Source of the DNA: JBMNIZ01 sp050951405
GTDB taxonomy: Bacteria; Bacillota; DULZ01
Length of the DNA: 64,000 bases
NCBI GenBank assembly: GCA_050951405.1
Contig: JBMNIZ010000009.1
Span: 17,752-81,751, forward strand
Direction: 5' to 3'
The stretch's first letter is position 1; the number at the start of each line of letters is the position of its first letter. Both the position numbers and the translations under genes were made by a program. The notes under the pieces were generated by a model that had not been told where the DNA came from, did no database searches, and saw nothing but the letters and a program-made list of their open reading frames with translations. Shown one piece after another: positions 54,757-63,962 of this stretch.

Positions 54757-55363
54757 ATGTCCCTGGCTCGGGTTGTGGTTACGGCCCAGAGTAATGGTGC
54801 TTTGGAGATGTTGCAGAGGAGAGTTGGTGGGATTTTAAAGGGCCTGGCCCTGGTCAGTAAAACCTACCCTGAAAATATAGGTAAATCCAACCCGGATCTG
54901 GTGGTGGCTTATGCCAAGGGATTGAGAGTGGAAGAGGTAAAAAGCTGGCACCCGGGCAAACGGTTTATTGCTGTAGAACTGGTAATTCATTCAGCGGGAA
55001 TAAGGAGCTATCAAGCAAATTGAAGAGGATAAAATAATCGGCATTGTAGCCAAACATCGTCGCTGTGCCAATTATTTTCTGGAAGAAATCACCAAATCAA
55101 TCAGTTTAAACAATCGCTTGGCTACCGGTTCTTTTGATGATGTGAATAAGAGTGTTTTGGCCGATGTGTACCTGGTTTCCGGGGAGATGGAAGAAGATAC
55201 AAAAAACAAAGCTTTACGAGTGATTCCCAGCAATAAGCTGGTGATGGTGTCAAGAACCATCAGCCCCTACTCGGCGGCGGAATTGATCAATGTGACTTAC
55301 GAAATCAACAGGGAGAAGAAAGAAAAGGGCTTTGACCGTTACCGGCAGGTAGTGGAAGCCTGA
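54757..55363 (+). CDS. Unassigned protein, possible sensor/regulator domain (one frameshift)
   Basis: About 202 residues after removing one base near 55008. It starts at ATG 54757 with AAAGGAGAGG upstream. The first part reads VVVTAQSNGALEMLQRRVGG and NPDLVVAYAKGLRVEEVKSW. The second half has IIGIVAKHRRCANYFLEE and ends AAELINVTYEINREKKEKGF. I do not recognise the family. There is no helix-turn-helix and no membrane segment or signal peptide. A terminator separates it from the dehydrogenase operon it precedes. It could be a ligand-binding domain that has lost its DNA-binding part, or a separate enzyme-like protein. Confidence 0.6.
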
Positions 55364-55405
55364 GACAATTAGCTTAATTACATAAAACTATGGGTTATAA
55401 GGGGA

Positions 55406-55453
55406 CCCAATGAGTTGGAATATTATTCTGACTCATTGGGCCTTTTCTTTTTT
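55406..55453 (+). terminator. Terminator between the unassigned gene and the dehydrogenase operon
   Basis: CCCAATGAGT at 55406-55415 pairs perfectly with ACTCATTGGG at 55431-55440, followed by CCTTTTCTTTTTT. Confidence 0.88.
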
Positions 55454-55537
55454 AAGACGCCAACGAAAGGGGAGTATGAGAAAAATCTGGATCAATGATC
55501 ACTGTCACTGGAAAAAAACAGAATGGGAGCTGGTACA

Positions 55538-56641
55538 ATGTCAAAGGTAGCTGATGCGGTGGTTATCGGAGCCGGGGTGTTGGGTTGCTCTGTTGCCTAC
55601 CACCTGACAAAAAAGGGAGTTAAGGTAATTGTTCTGGAAAAAGCAAATATTGGGTCCGGCACTTCCGCTACCGGAGTGGGGGCCGTTAACGTACAGTCTA
55701 AGGGACCCGGCTTTTATCTAGAAATGAATATGGCAAGCTCTGCTTACTATCCCGAATTCGCAGCCGGACTGGACGGAGATATCGAATATGTGCCCTCCGG
55801 AGGCTGCCATATTGCCGAAACAGAGGCAGAGATGAAAAAACGGGTTGCCTTTATGGAGGAACAAAAAAAGACCCCTGGTTTTAAGGTAGAGTATTTTTTT
55901 GGCAAAGATGTTTTGGAGATTGAACCTGCACTGTCTCCTCATGTGGCCGGTCTCACTTTTTGCCCCCTGGATGCGATGATCAATCCTTTTCTGCTGGCTT
56001 GGGTGACGGCCAGGACTGCCCGCCGGCTGGGTGCAGTGTTTGAAACGGGGACTGAAGTGACAGATATTCAGTCTTTAGGAAAGGGATATAAAATACTTAC
56101 TGCTAAACAGGAAATCTTTGAAGCCCCCATCGTGGTCAATTGCGCCGGGACTGGGGCCAAGGCCATCGGGGCCATGGCAGGAGCTGACTTACAGATTGAT
56201 CCCATGAAGGGGCAGCTTTTAGTCACGGAGCGGCTACCCAGGGTCTTCCGTCACCTGGTTTCTACCCTGGGTCAAACAGCCAGTGGCAATATCCTGATTG
56301 GAGCCACGGCCCATTTTGGGGTTGATGATACCCAGGTCCATTATACGGATATTAAGGCCATGGCCAGCAGGGCGGTTCGTCTGGTACCCCTTTTAGGCAA
56401 AGTGAGCTTGATCAGGAGCTGGGCCGGTATCAGGCCATATCCGGCCGACGGTTATCCGATTTTGGGACAGGTTCCCGGTTTGCCGGGATTTTACGTGGCG
56501 GCCGGTCATAGCGGTTTTACCCTGACACCCATCGTTGGCAAAATAATGTCGGAAATGATTGTCGCCGGCAAAACTTCGTATAATGAGCATTTTGCAGTAG
56601 ACCGGGTTTTCCGGGTACCGACAGAAAAGAAAATTCACTAG
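55538..56641 (+). CDS. FAD-dependent amino/imino-acid dehydrogenase (DadA/sarcosine oxidase beta-like)
   Basis: A 367-residue DAO-family flavoprotein. The dinucleotide-binding motif VVIGAGVLGCSVAYHLTKKG is at the N-terminus, TSATGVGAVNVQSKG follows, and the flavin-closing C-terminus is GIRPYPADGYPILGQVPGLP and YVAAGHSGFTLTPIVGK. ATG 55538 follows GGGAG at the right distance. Enzymes of this type oxidise D-amino acids, proline, hydroxyproline, sarcosine or glycine. The next genes encode the electron-transfer subunits expected of a multi-subunit dye-linked dehydrogenase, so this is probably the substrate-oxidising subunit. Confidence 0.85.
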   Translation: MSKVADAVVIGAGVLGCSVAYHLTKKGVKVIVLEKANIGSGTSATGVGAVNVQSKGPGFYLEMNMASSAYYPEFAAGLDGDIEYVPSGGCHIAETEAEMKKRVAFMEEQKKTPGFKVEYFFGKDVLEIEPALSPHVAGLTFCPLDAMINPFLLAWVTARTARRLGAVFETGTEVTDIQSLGKGYKILTAKQEIFEAPIVVNCAGTGAKAIGAMAGADLQIDPMKGQLLVTERLPRVFRHLVSTLGQTASGNILIGATAHFGVDDTQVHYTDIKAMASRAVRLVPLLGKVSLIRSWAGIRPYPADGYPILGQVPGLPGFYVAAGHSGFTLTPIVGKIMSEMIVAGKTSYNEHFAVDRVFRVPTEKKIH

Positions 56642-56664
56642 ACTAATCAGAGGTGAGTAAAATT

Positions 56665-57456
56665 ATGCGTGATCCCCATTTAACCAAACCCACTCGCGGG
56701 ACGTCCTATGTGGCGAAAGATAAGGTGCTGGGCAGGATGAAAGTTATTTCCGACAGCATGAGGGAAAACAGAGAGATGCAGTTGATCATCCAGAAATCCC
56801 GGGCAGTGGCGGAAAAGGAAATCCATGAAGTTATTGTTACTGCGGAAAAAGAAGCTCAACCTGGTGCCATTGTCAATACTGTAGCTTACCAGGGGTTTTT
56901 TGAAGTAAGGAATGGCGGGCTGATTTCTATTGGAGATCATCTCTCAATCGGTAATAAATTCATTGGAAAAGTCTGCGGCTTTGATGAAACTCATTACCCC
57001 AACCATATTAATATTGTTGTTTCTACGGAAAAACTGGCCACGGGCCTGGGAAACGGACTGGAGCTGGGGGATGAGGTAGTCTTTTTCATGGCAGATCCAG
57101 AGGCTGGTAAATCCAGACCGGCGGCAAGTAAGGATCAGGATGATTTGCGAATTACAGAACATCCCATTTTGGAAAACCTATCTGAAGATAGAAAGACGGT
57201 TACCATTACCATCGATGGGCAAAAGATTCAGGCTTATGAAGGAGAACCCATCGCTGCGGCCCTCTGGGCCAGGGGGATAAAGGAGTTGAGACAGACACCA
57301 AGGTTTGGTGAAAACCGTGGCATTTATTGCGGGATTGGACGCTGCACCGATTGCATGATGACGGTGGACGGTGTACCCAATGTGAGGACCTGCGTTACTC
57401 CCGTGGCTGATGGTATGGTGATCGAGACACAAAACGGACTGGGACGGTGGAGTTGA
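56665..57456 (+). CDS. [2Fe-2S] subunit with an additional unassigned N-terminal domain
   Basis: A 263-residue protein in two parts. Residues about 1-150 (RMKVISDSMRENREMQLIIQ, VNTVAYQGFFEVRNGGLISI, GKVCGFDETHYPNHINIVV) form a domain I cannot place. Residues about 170-263 match the HcnA/sarcosine-oxidase-alpha N-terminal [2Fe-2S] domain: VTITIDGQKIQAYEGEPIAA, then CGIGRCTDCMMTVDGVPNVRTC with the four cluster cysteines. HcnA-like proteins are normally about 100 residues, so the first part is an addition. It overlaps the next flavoprotein gene by ten bases. Confidence 0.8.
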   Translation: MRDPHLTKPTRGTSYVAKDKVLGRMKVISDSMRENREMQLIIQKSRAVAEKEIHEVIVTAEKEAQPGAIVNTVAYQGFFEVRNGGLISIGDHLSIGNKFIGKVCGFDETHYPNHINIVVSTEKLATGLGNGLELGDEVVFFMADPEAGKSRPAASKDQDDLRITEHPILENLSEDRKTVTITIDGQKIQAYEGEPIAAALWARGIKELRQTPRFGENRGIYCGIGRCTDCMMTVDGVPNVRTCVTPVADGMVIETQNGLGRWS

Positions 57457-58530
57457 AAGTGGAAAAAGTGGATGTTGTCGTTATCGGTGCTGGACCTGCA
57501 GGGCTGGCCGCTGCTGAAGTAACTGGAACCTTAGGAGCCAAGACCGTTGTGGTGGACGAAAACTCCCTGCCTGGGGGCCAGTTGTTTAAACAGATTCACA
57601 AGTTTTTTGGTTCTAGTCATCATTATGCCGGGACCAGGGGATTTAATATTGCCCGGGAACTGATTGCCAGGGCCCAGGAAGGCAATGTGGATATTCGACT
57701 GGACACAGTCTGCTGGGATCTGAACTCCCAGAAAGAGGTCATGCTGGCTGACAAAAAGTCTACTTCTCAATTACAAGCAAAAGCGGTAATCCTGGCCACG
57801 GGGGCTAATGAAAAATCGGTTATTTTCCCCGGCTGGACTTTACCGGGAGTGATGACGGCAGGTGCTGCCCAGACACTGGCCAATGTGCATGGTGTTTTAC
57901 CCGGCAAAAAAGTGTTGATTATCGGATCAGGAAACGTTGGACTCATTGTGGGTTATCAGCTACTCCAGGGAGGAGCGGAAATCGTTGCCTTGGTTGAGGC
58001 GGCTCCTACCACTGGCGGGTACGATGTTCACGTGGCCAAGCTGGCCCGGAAAGGTGTGCCCATCTTGACCAGCCATACAGTTCTGGAGGCCCGGGGTAAC
58101 GGTAAGGTAGAGGAAGCTATTATCGCCCAGGTGGATAGTAATTGGCAGCCTATTGCTGGCACGGAAGAGACCCTGGAAGTGGATACCATCTTACTGGCCG
58201 TGGGTTTAAATCCCATGGTAGAATTGGCCAGCATGGCTGGCTGCCAGGTGGTTTATTCCCCTGGTTTGGGAGGATATGTTCCCTTACATGATGAAAATAT
58301 GGCCACTACTGTTCCCGGTATCTTTGTCGCTGGGGACTCTGGCGGGAGTGGAGGAAGCTTCCAGTGCCATGGAAGAAGGGCATCTGGCCGGCTGGTGGGC
58401 GGCAAAAAGCCTGGGATTGGCAGGAGGGCCTGAGGCGGAAAGAAGATTTTTAGTAGAGGCCAGGCAAAATCTGGAGGATCTTCGCAGTGCTCCCGGTTCC
58501 GGAAAAATCAGGGAAGGCAAGAAAAAGTTG
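57447..58530 (+). CDS. NAD(P)/FAD-dependent oxidoreductase subunit, HcnB/OoxA-like (frameshifted)
   Basis: A flavoprotein of the pyridine-nucleotide-disulfide type: VVIGAGPAGLAAAEVTGTLG for FAD, VILATGANEKSVIFPGWTLPG, and a second Rossmann motif VLIIGSGNVGLIVGYQLLQG for NAD(P). An extra T near 58340 (GGGGACTCTGGCG) breaks the frame; corrected, it reads VAGDLAGVEEASSAMEEGHL and continues to about 58530. The exact end is unclear because further indels follow. It corresponds to the alpha-type subunit of dye-linked proline or opine dehydrogenases and relays electrons between the other subunits and a nucleotide or carrier. Confidence 0.8.
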
Positions 58531-59050
58531 TGGGCCCGGATGAGTGGCGCAAGCTGTGCGGATACTGTAGAATGTTCCTGTCCGGCAGGGGAATCCTTGT
58601 GGGAATTCGTTCTGCGATCACTTACCTGTTCAGGACCGGCCAGTGGCGGTCATTGAATGCCGGCAGAATATTCCTTGCGATCCCTGTACGGCCGCCTGCC
58701 CCCGACAGGCCATTACCATTGAGCACCACTTAACCGGCACACCAAAACTGGATGTGGATAAATGTAATGGCTGTGGTACCTGTTTGACCCGGTGCCCTGG
58801 TCTGGCTATCTTTTTGGTGGACGGCAGTGGCCAGGGAGAGGAAGGCCGGTTAACTCTTCCTTATGAGTACAGGCCTTTACCCCGGTTAGAGGAAATAGTG
58901 GTCACAGTAGATCGCCAGGGTCAACCCGTAGGTCAGGGTCAGGTCATCAAGGTCCGGCAGTCGGAAAGATTTGACCGGACGGTCCTTGTCACTTTACAGC
59001 TACCCAAAGAGCACCTGATGCTGGTCAGAGGGTTTAAATCATTGGAATAG
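58530..59050 (+). CDS. Dicluster ferredoxin subunit (N-terminus frameshifted)
   Basis: The secure part (58643-59050) reads VAVIECRQNIPCDPC, CTAACPRQAITIEHHL and VDKCNGCGTCLTRCPGLAIF, giving two [4Fe-4S] motifs. A C-terminal domain of about 70 residues (VVTVDRQGQPVGQGQVIKV) follows. Homologous ferredoxin subunits of amino-acid dehydrogenase complexes have about 30 more residues before PVAVIEC; these are present but scattered over three frames between 58530 and 58640, so the true start is not resolved. It should shuttle electrons within the complex. Confidence 0.75.
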
Positions 59051-59065
59051 AAAGAGGGGATCCAG

Positions 59066-59362
59066 TTGCCAGAGGAAAAAGTCATTATTTGCCGGTGCGA
59101 GGAAATTACCGAAGCTGAAATCAGACAGGTTATTCAAGAAGGCGCTCTCACCATTGACGAGATTAAAAGGGTAACCAGGGCCGGCAAGGGTTTATGCCAG
59201 GGGAAAACTTGTGCTTTAGCTGTTTTGAGGATACTGGCCGAAGAAACAGGTCAAAAGATAGATGATTTAAAACAACCTTCTTACCGGCCGCCTACACGTC
59301 CCCTTCCTTTGGAAGTGGTAGGAGAAGGGGTAGATCCTAAAGACGAAAAAATCGCTACTTAA
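59066..59362 (+). CDS. BFD-like [2Fe-2S] protein
   Basis: A 98-residue protein starting at TTG 59066. It has CRCEEITEAEIRQVIQEG, then IKRVTRAGKGLCQGKTC, the four-cysteine pattern of bacterioferritin-associated-ferredoxin-like [2Fe-2S] domains. This domain occurs as the C-terminal part or a separate small subunit of NAD(P)/FAD amino-acid dehydrogenases. A Pro-rich tail ends the protein. It is 15 bases behind the ferredoxin gene and belongs to the same complex. Confidence 0.85.
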   Translation: MPEEKVIICRCEEITEAEIRQVIQEGALTIDEIKRVTRAGKGLCQGKTCALAVLRILAEETGQKIDDLKQPSYRPPTRPLPLEVVGEGVDPKDEKIAT

Positions 59363-59523
59363 GTGTAGTGGTCATCAAGTGTTTCTTGAGAAATTCACCG
59401 GGCATTTTGCACTCTATGGCCGGAAGAAGAAAGGGGGGGGATGGGGAGGAGAATTGGAACAGTGGTGGCAAGGCCTGTTGTAGTCGACCTGCTTGCAAAA
59501 AACAAGACAATGGAGGTAGAAAG

Positions 59524-60569
59524 ATGTTTTCTAAAAACCAAAAGCTATTAGTTGTCGGATTGGTAGTACTCCTGTTAGCCAGTTTTTTGGTAGGTTGTGG
59601 GGGCAAGGAACCTTCCCAGGATCCCGTCCAGGGTGATCAGGGAAAAGAGGCAAAGTCTATTCTCAGTGACATTTATCTGGTAGGAGCGACCCAGGGGGGC
59701 GGCGGTGTTTGGGATATGGTGGGTACCGGATTGGCCAACGTGATTCAGAAAAACGTCCCCGATTGCCGGATTACCTTTGTCCCCGGTGAAGGGCTGGCCA
59801 ACGTGAAAACCATTCATAAAGGAGAAGGCGATCATCGGCTTTATGCACAGCACCATGGCTTTCGCTGCCTCCAAAGGGAAAGAACCTTTTGATGCTGTTT
59901 ATGATAATGTCAGGGCTCTCTTCAGTGTCTATGACCCCAGCATGCAGTTTGTGGTCTTAAAGTCTTTTCCCATTGATTCTCTGGAAGAACTGGCGGAAAA
60001 GAAACCGGCTATTCGCCTGGCGGTAGGAGATCCCGGTTCCATTACCGAATTGGCCAGCAGGGCACTTCTGGAAGAGTATGGGATTACTTACAAGGATATT
60101 GAATCTTGGGGTGGTAAAGTCCTATACAAGAGCATGGGTGAAGCTTCGGACATGATGGGAGACCGTCTGATTGATGCCATTTCCATCACGGGAACGGCAC
60201 CTATGGGGGCCCTCCAGGAAGTGGCTACTTCTCAGGACTTAAAAATGCTCTCTGTTTCCCAGGAAGTGGTCGACAGGATTGTGGAGAGGTACGGTTTTTC
60301 CCCGGCAGTAGTCCCCAAAGATGCTTATCCCTTCCTGGAAGCGGATGTTCCAACTTTCTCTTTCCGGGTAATTATCGGTACTCCTGCTGATACGCCTGAA
60401 GACGATATTTATCAGATTGTCAAAGCGGTGGGAGAGAACCTGGATTACATGCATAATGTTCATACCAACCTGCAAGGCCTGAGCCTGGAGTACATGGCTG
60501 AAGGTACTGGGGATTCCCTTGCATCCCGGTGCCGAAAAGTATTACCGTGAAGTGGGAGCCATCAAATAA
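59524..60569 (+). CDS. TAXI-family TRAP transporter solute-binding lipoprotein (frameshifted)
   Basis: About 347 residues once repaired. A lipoprotein signal (LLASFLVGCGGKEPSQ) is followed by the TAXI domain: LVGATQGGGGVWDMVGTGLA, FPIDSLEELAEKKPAIRLAV, GDPGSITELASRALLEEYG and DGYYPERE-like inverse region. Extra bases near 59832 (GCGATCATCGG) and 60510 (ACTGGGGATTCC) break the frame; corrected, the end reads HPGAEKYYREVGAIK with stop 60567-60569. It captures a solute outside the cell for the TRAP permease encoded next. Confidence 0.88.
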
Positions 60570-60570
60570 A

Positions 60571-60678
60571 TTGTGGCTGAAGGAGCAGGCAGGAATCGTA
60601 GCAGTCTATATGGTAACAGGCTGCCTGCTTCTCTTTCTTTCTCACGGGATTGTTTTATTACTTTATGGCAAAACCTAG
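60571..60678 (+). CDS. Possible 35-residue membrane peptide
   Basis: A short frame starting at TTG two bases after the TAXI gene. It encodes WLKEQAGIVAVYMVTG, then a strongly hydrophobic stretch (CLLLFLSHGIVLLLYG) and ends KT. It fills the gap before the TRAP permease and has one predicted membrane helix, but its ribosome site (GGGAG, about 13 bases away) is weak. It may be a real accessory peptide or chance. Confidence 0.35.
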   Translation: MWLKEQAGIVAVYMVTGCLLLFLSHGIVLLLYGKT

Positions 60679-60707
60679 CTGGATAGTTGAAGGAGGGAAT
60701 TCGTAGC

Positions 60708-62620
60708 GTGAGATTAGGGGAAATTTGGGGGCTGGTCAGTGAAGGTAAAAAGCGAAAAGTAACAGGCAAGCTGGCCACCTTTATCCGCTGGTCCTCAATC
60801 TTGATAGTTGCCTACCATATCTACAATGCGGTCTTTACCATGCCTTTTGATATCTTGTTTCAGGGCAAATCACGTGGCCATTTTCTTATCCCTGGTCTTC
60901 ATTCTCTATGCTCCGTGGAAGGGAGAAGACAAAGGGATCAGTATAGTTGATCTTGATTCTGATTGTGCTGGCCATCAGTACGGCTGTTTATATGCAATTG
61001 AATGCAGAAAGGCTGGTCTTCCGGTGGGCCTTTTCCGATCCGGTATTCTTCTGGGATATCGTGTTTGGAGTGATTTGTATTTTGCTGGTTTTAGAGGCCA
61101 GCCGCCGGGTGATGGGATCTTCCATGACCATTATTGCTGGCTGTCTGGTTGCCTATGCTTTCGTAGGTCCCTGGATACCAGGTATTTTCGGACACAGGGG
61201 TTTTACGCTGGCCCAGGTGATTGAGGCCAACTATCTGACCACCAGTGGTATTTTTGGGGTACCAACCAAGGTTTCTTCAACTATGGCCTTTGTCTTCATT
61301 ATTTTTGGTGCTTTTCTCAAGATGACCGGCGGCGGGGAGTTTTTCTTTGAAGTATCACAAAAGGTTGCCGGGACAGCCCGGGGTGGGGTGGCCAAAACGG
61401 CTGTAATTGCCAGTGCTTTGTTCGGTTCCCTTTCTGGCAGCCCTATTGCCAATGCGGCTTCCACCGGCGCCATCACCATCCCCATGATGAAAAGGGCCGG
61501 TTATCCGGCAGCCTTTGCTGCGGCGGTGGAGACGGCGGCTTCTTGCGGTGGCCCGATTATGCCGCCGGTTATGGGCGCGGCTGTCTTTGTTATGGCGGAG
61601 ATTATCGGGATGCCATACATTAGCATCATTGCTGTGGCTTTGATCCCGGCCATAATCTATTTTGCCGCTGTCTATATCCAGATTGACAGTGAGGCCGTGC
61701 GCTTAAATCTTAGGGGATTGGCCAAAGATGAACTGCCCAAGATGACCAATGTCTGGGCCGGGGTAATCCAGTACTTTGTCCCCCTTGCCTTCTTGATTGT
61801 CCGCATGTTCCAGGGTTATACCCCCACTCGGGCCGGCCTGGAGACAGTGGTTCTCCTGATTATTTTCACAGTAATTAGGCGGCGTGGTAAGTTGACTTTA
61901 AAGGAAATTGTAGATGCTTTGGAAAGTTCCGTAAGAACCAATATTTCCGTAGCTGTTGCCTGTTCCGCCGGGGGTATTGTGGTAGGAGTTATCGCCTTGA
62001 CGGGAATCGGCACCAAGTTTACCGCTTTGGTAATGGGACTGGGCGAAGAGCTTGTGTTCGTCTCTTTGCTTTTGACCATGGTTATCTCCATCATTCTTGG
62101 ACTGGCCATGAATATCACTCCCACCTACATCTTGACGGCAGCCCTGGCCGGGCCGGCACTGACGAAAATGGGATTGCCCATTTTATCGGTGCACCTTTTC
62201 TTGATTTACTATGCTGCTATGGGTAGTCTTACCCCGCCGGTAGCATTGACCGCCTTTACCGCCGCCTCCATTGCGGAAGCCAATCCCATGGAAGTGAGCT
62301 GGAAAGGGTGGCGACTGGCCATCTCTGCTTTTGTGGTACCTTTTGCCTTTATCTACCGGCCGGCCATGCTCCATCTCGGTGATCCCCTGGCCAGCCTGGA
62401 AGCTATTTTCTTTGTTTGTCTTGCTGTTTATGCTTTGGTCGCCGCTGTAGATGGATCGTTAATCGCCATAAAAGGTATGGTCCCCAGAATTGCTCTGGGA
62501 GGACTGTTTCTCATGTTCATGATTCCGAACCTGCCTGTAAACTTGATTGCCCTGGCCATCTTTGCGGTAATGGTCTTTTTAGCCGGAGAAACCGCAGACA
62601 GGCCAATGGAGATGTATTGA
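60708..62620 (+). CDS. TRAP transporter permease, fused 4TM/12TM (frameshifted)
   Basis: About 637 residues after repair, the usual size of a TAXI-TRAP fused permease. GTG 60708 follows AGGAGGG by ten bases. The N-terminal small-subunit-like helices contain the two breaks, near 60866 (TTTCAGGGCAAAT) and 60950 (GATCTTGATTCTG). The DctM-like part is intact from 60947: LTTSGIFGVPTKVSSTMAFVF, GSLSGSPIANAASTGAITIP, MPPVMGAAVFVMAEIIG and YYAAMGSLTPPVALTAFTAA. It imports the TAXI-bound solute driven by an ion gradient. Confidence 0.88.
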
Positions 62621-62661
62621 TCACTGGTTAAGTGCTGGTGGCTTTAGTTGCTATTTGAGGG

Positions 62662-63932
62662 GTGATTACTATTTCTGATGGAGTGGTTGTTGTGGGTGGT
62701 GGCTGGGCCGGTTGTGCCGCGGCCCTGATGGCTGCGAAAAAAGGCAGTCCTGTCACCCTTATAGAAAAAAATGACCGTTTACTGGGTTATGGTTTGGTGG
62801 CGGGAGAAGTATACCATGGTGGCCGCCTGACAGTCTGCCTGGAAGCCCGTGCTCTGGGTGGAACAGAGATCTTTGATGCTTTGGAAAGGGTGGCCCGGCA
62901 TCATGGGCTGCCCCTTCCCGGTCTGGAAAATGCTTTGATCTATGATGTGTGGGCTGTGGAAGAAGAGATTGCCCGCCTTTTAAGAGAAAGTGAGGTCCAG
63001 GTCAGGCTGCAAACCAGGGTCCAGGAAGTCATGACCCGGGAAGGGGAAATCCTGTCCCTGGTTTTGGATAATAAGGAGCAGGTGGCCGGCAAAGTGTTTG
63101 TTGATGCCACCGGGACCGCTGGCCCGGCTGGTCTGTGTAACAAGTACGGCTGGGGCTGCGTTTCTTGTATCAACCGTTGTCATGTTTTTGGCAGCCGGGT
63201 CAGTATTGCCGGCAAAATGGGTGTGCAGGAAGGAACAGCAATCAGGCCAGATGGCCGCTTGGGAGGTACCGGCCAGGGAGTGAATATTCTTAAAGAATCC
63301 CTGGACCCGGGGCTGGTCAGGGATTTGGAGAAGGATGGTTTCTTGGTAATTCCTGTACCACCTGGTTTTTCCGAGCAAAATTTTGAACTGCCCAAGACGG
63401 ATCTAAAAACCGTGAAGGAAAACCTAGTTCTCATCGATAATGGAATGGCCAAGGCCAAATCCCGTCCTCATCTTCCTCTAAAGAAATTGCGACAGCTATC
63501 TGGTTTCCAAAAGGCAGTCTATTTCGATCCGGCAGGGGGCAGCAAGGGAAATTGTATTCGTTTCCTGGCGGTTACCCCCAGAGATAATTCCCTCCTGGTG
63601 AAAGGAACCAGAAATCTCTTTGTGGCCGGGGAGAAACAGGGGCTTTTAGTGGGTTGTTCTGAGGCCATTGTCTCCGGATTGGTGGCCGGCCTGAATGCTC
63701 ATCGTTTGGCCCGTGAGGCAGGATCCCCTGGTCTTGCCCAGGTCCACCGCCATCGGAGAAATGCTCGCTTTTACCGGAGAAGCACTTGGAAAACCCCGAG
63801 GGGTACAAGAAGAGATATTCCTGCAATGCTGGTGTACTGGGGCAGAGGTTCCAGGAGCAAGGGCTTTATACCCTTGATGAGCAGGAAGTGGAAAAGAGGA
63901 TCAACTCTCTCGGTCTGGAGAATGTTTTTTAG
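62662..63932 (+). CDS. FAD-dependent oxidoreductase (FAD_oxidored-like; frameshifted)
   Basis: About 423 residues after repair. The N-terminus has VVVVGGGWAGCAAALMAAKK (FAD site), GYGLVAGEVYHGGRLTV follows, KVFVDATGTAGPAGLCNKYG is mid-protein, and GTRNLFVAGEKQGLLVGCSE with AIVSGLVAGLNAHRLA closes the flavin fold. That close is reminiscent of MnmG/TrmFO-type flavoproteins. Two extra bases, one within 63716-63745 and one near 63800, shift the C-terminus; the corrected end is GLYTLDEQEVEKRINSLGLE with TAG 63930-63932. It is the last gene of the operon; substrate unknown, possibly a further oxidation of the imported compound. Confidence 0.78.
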
Positions 63933-63935
63933 GGG

Positions 63936-63962
63936 AAGGTCCATTCGGGCCTTTCTTTTTTT
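63936..63962 (+). terminator. Terminator closing the dehydrogenase-transporter operon
   Basis: AAGGTCC at 63936-63942 pairs with GGGCCTT at 63947-63953 (one G-T pair) over ATTC, followed by TCTTTTTTT. Confidence 0.8.
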
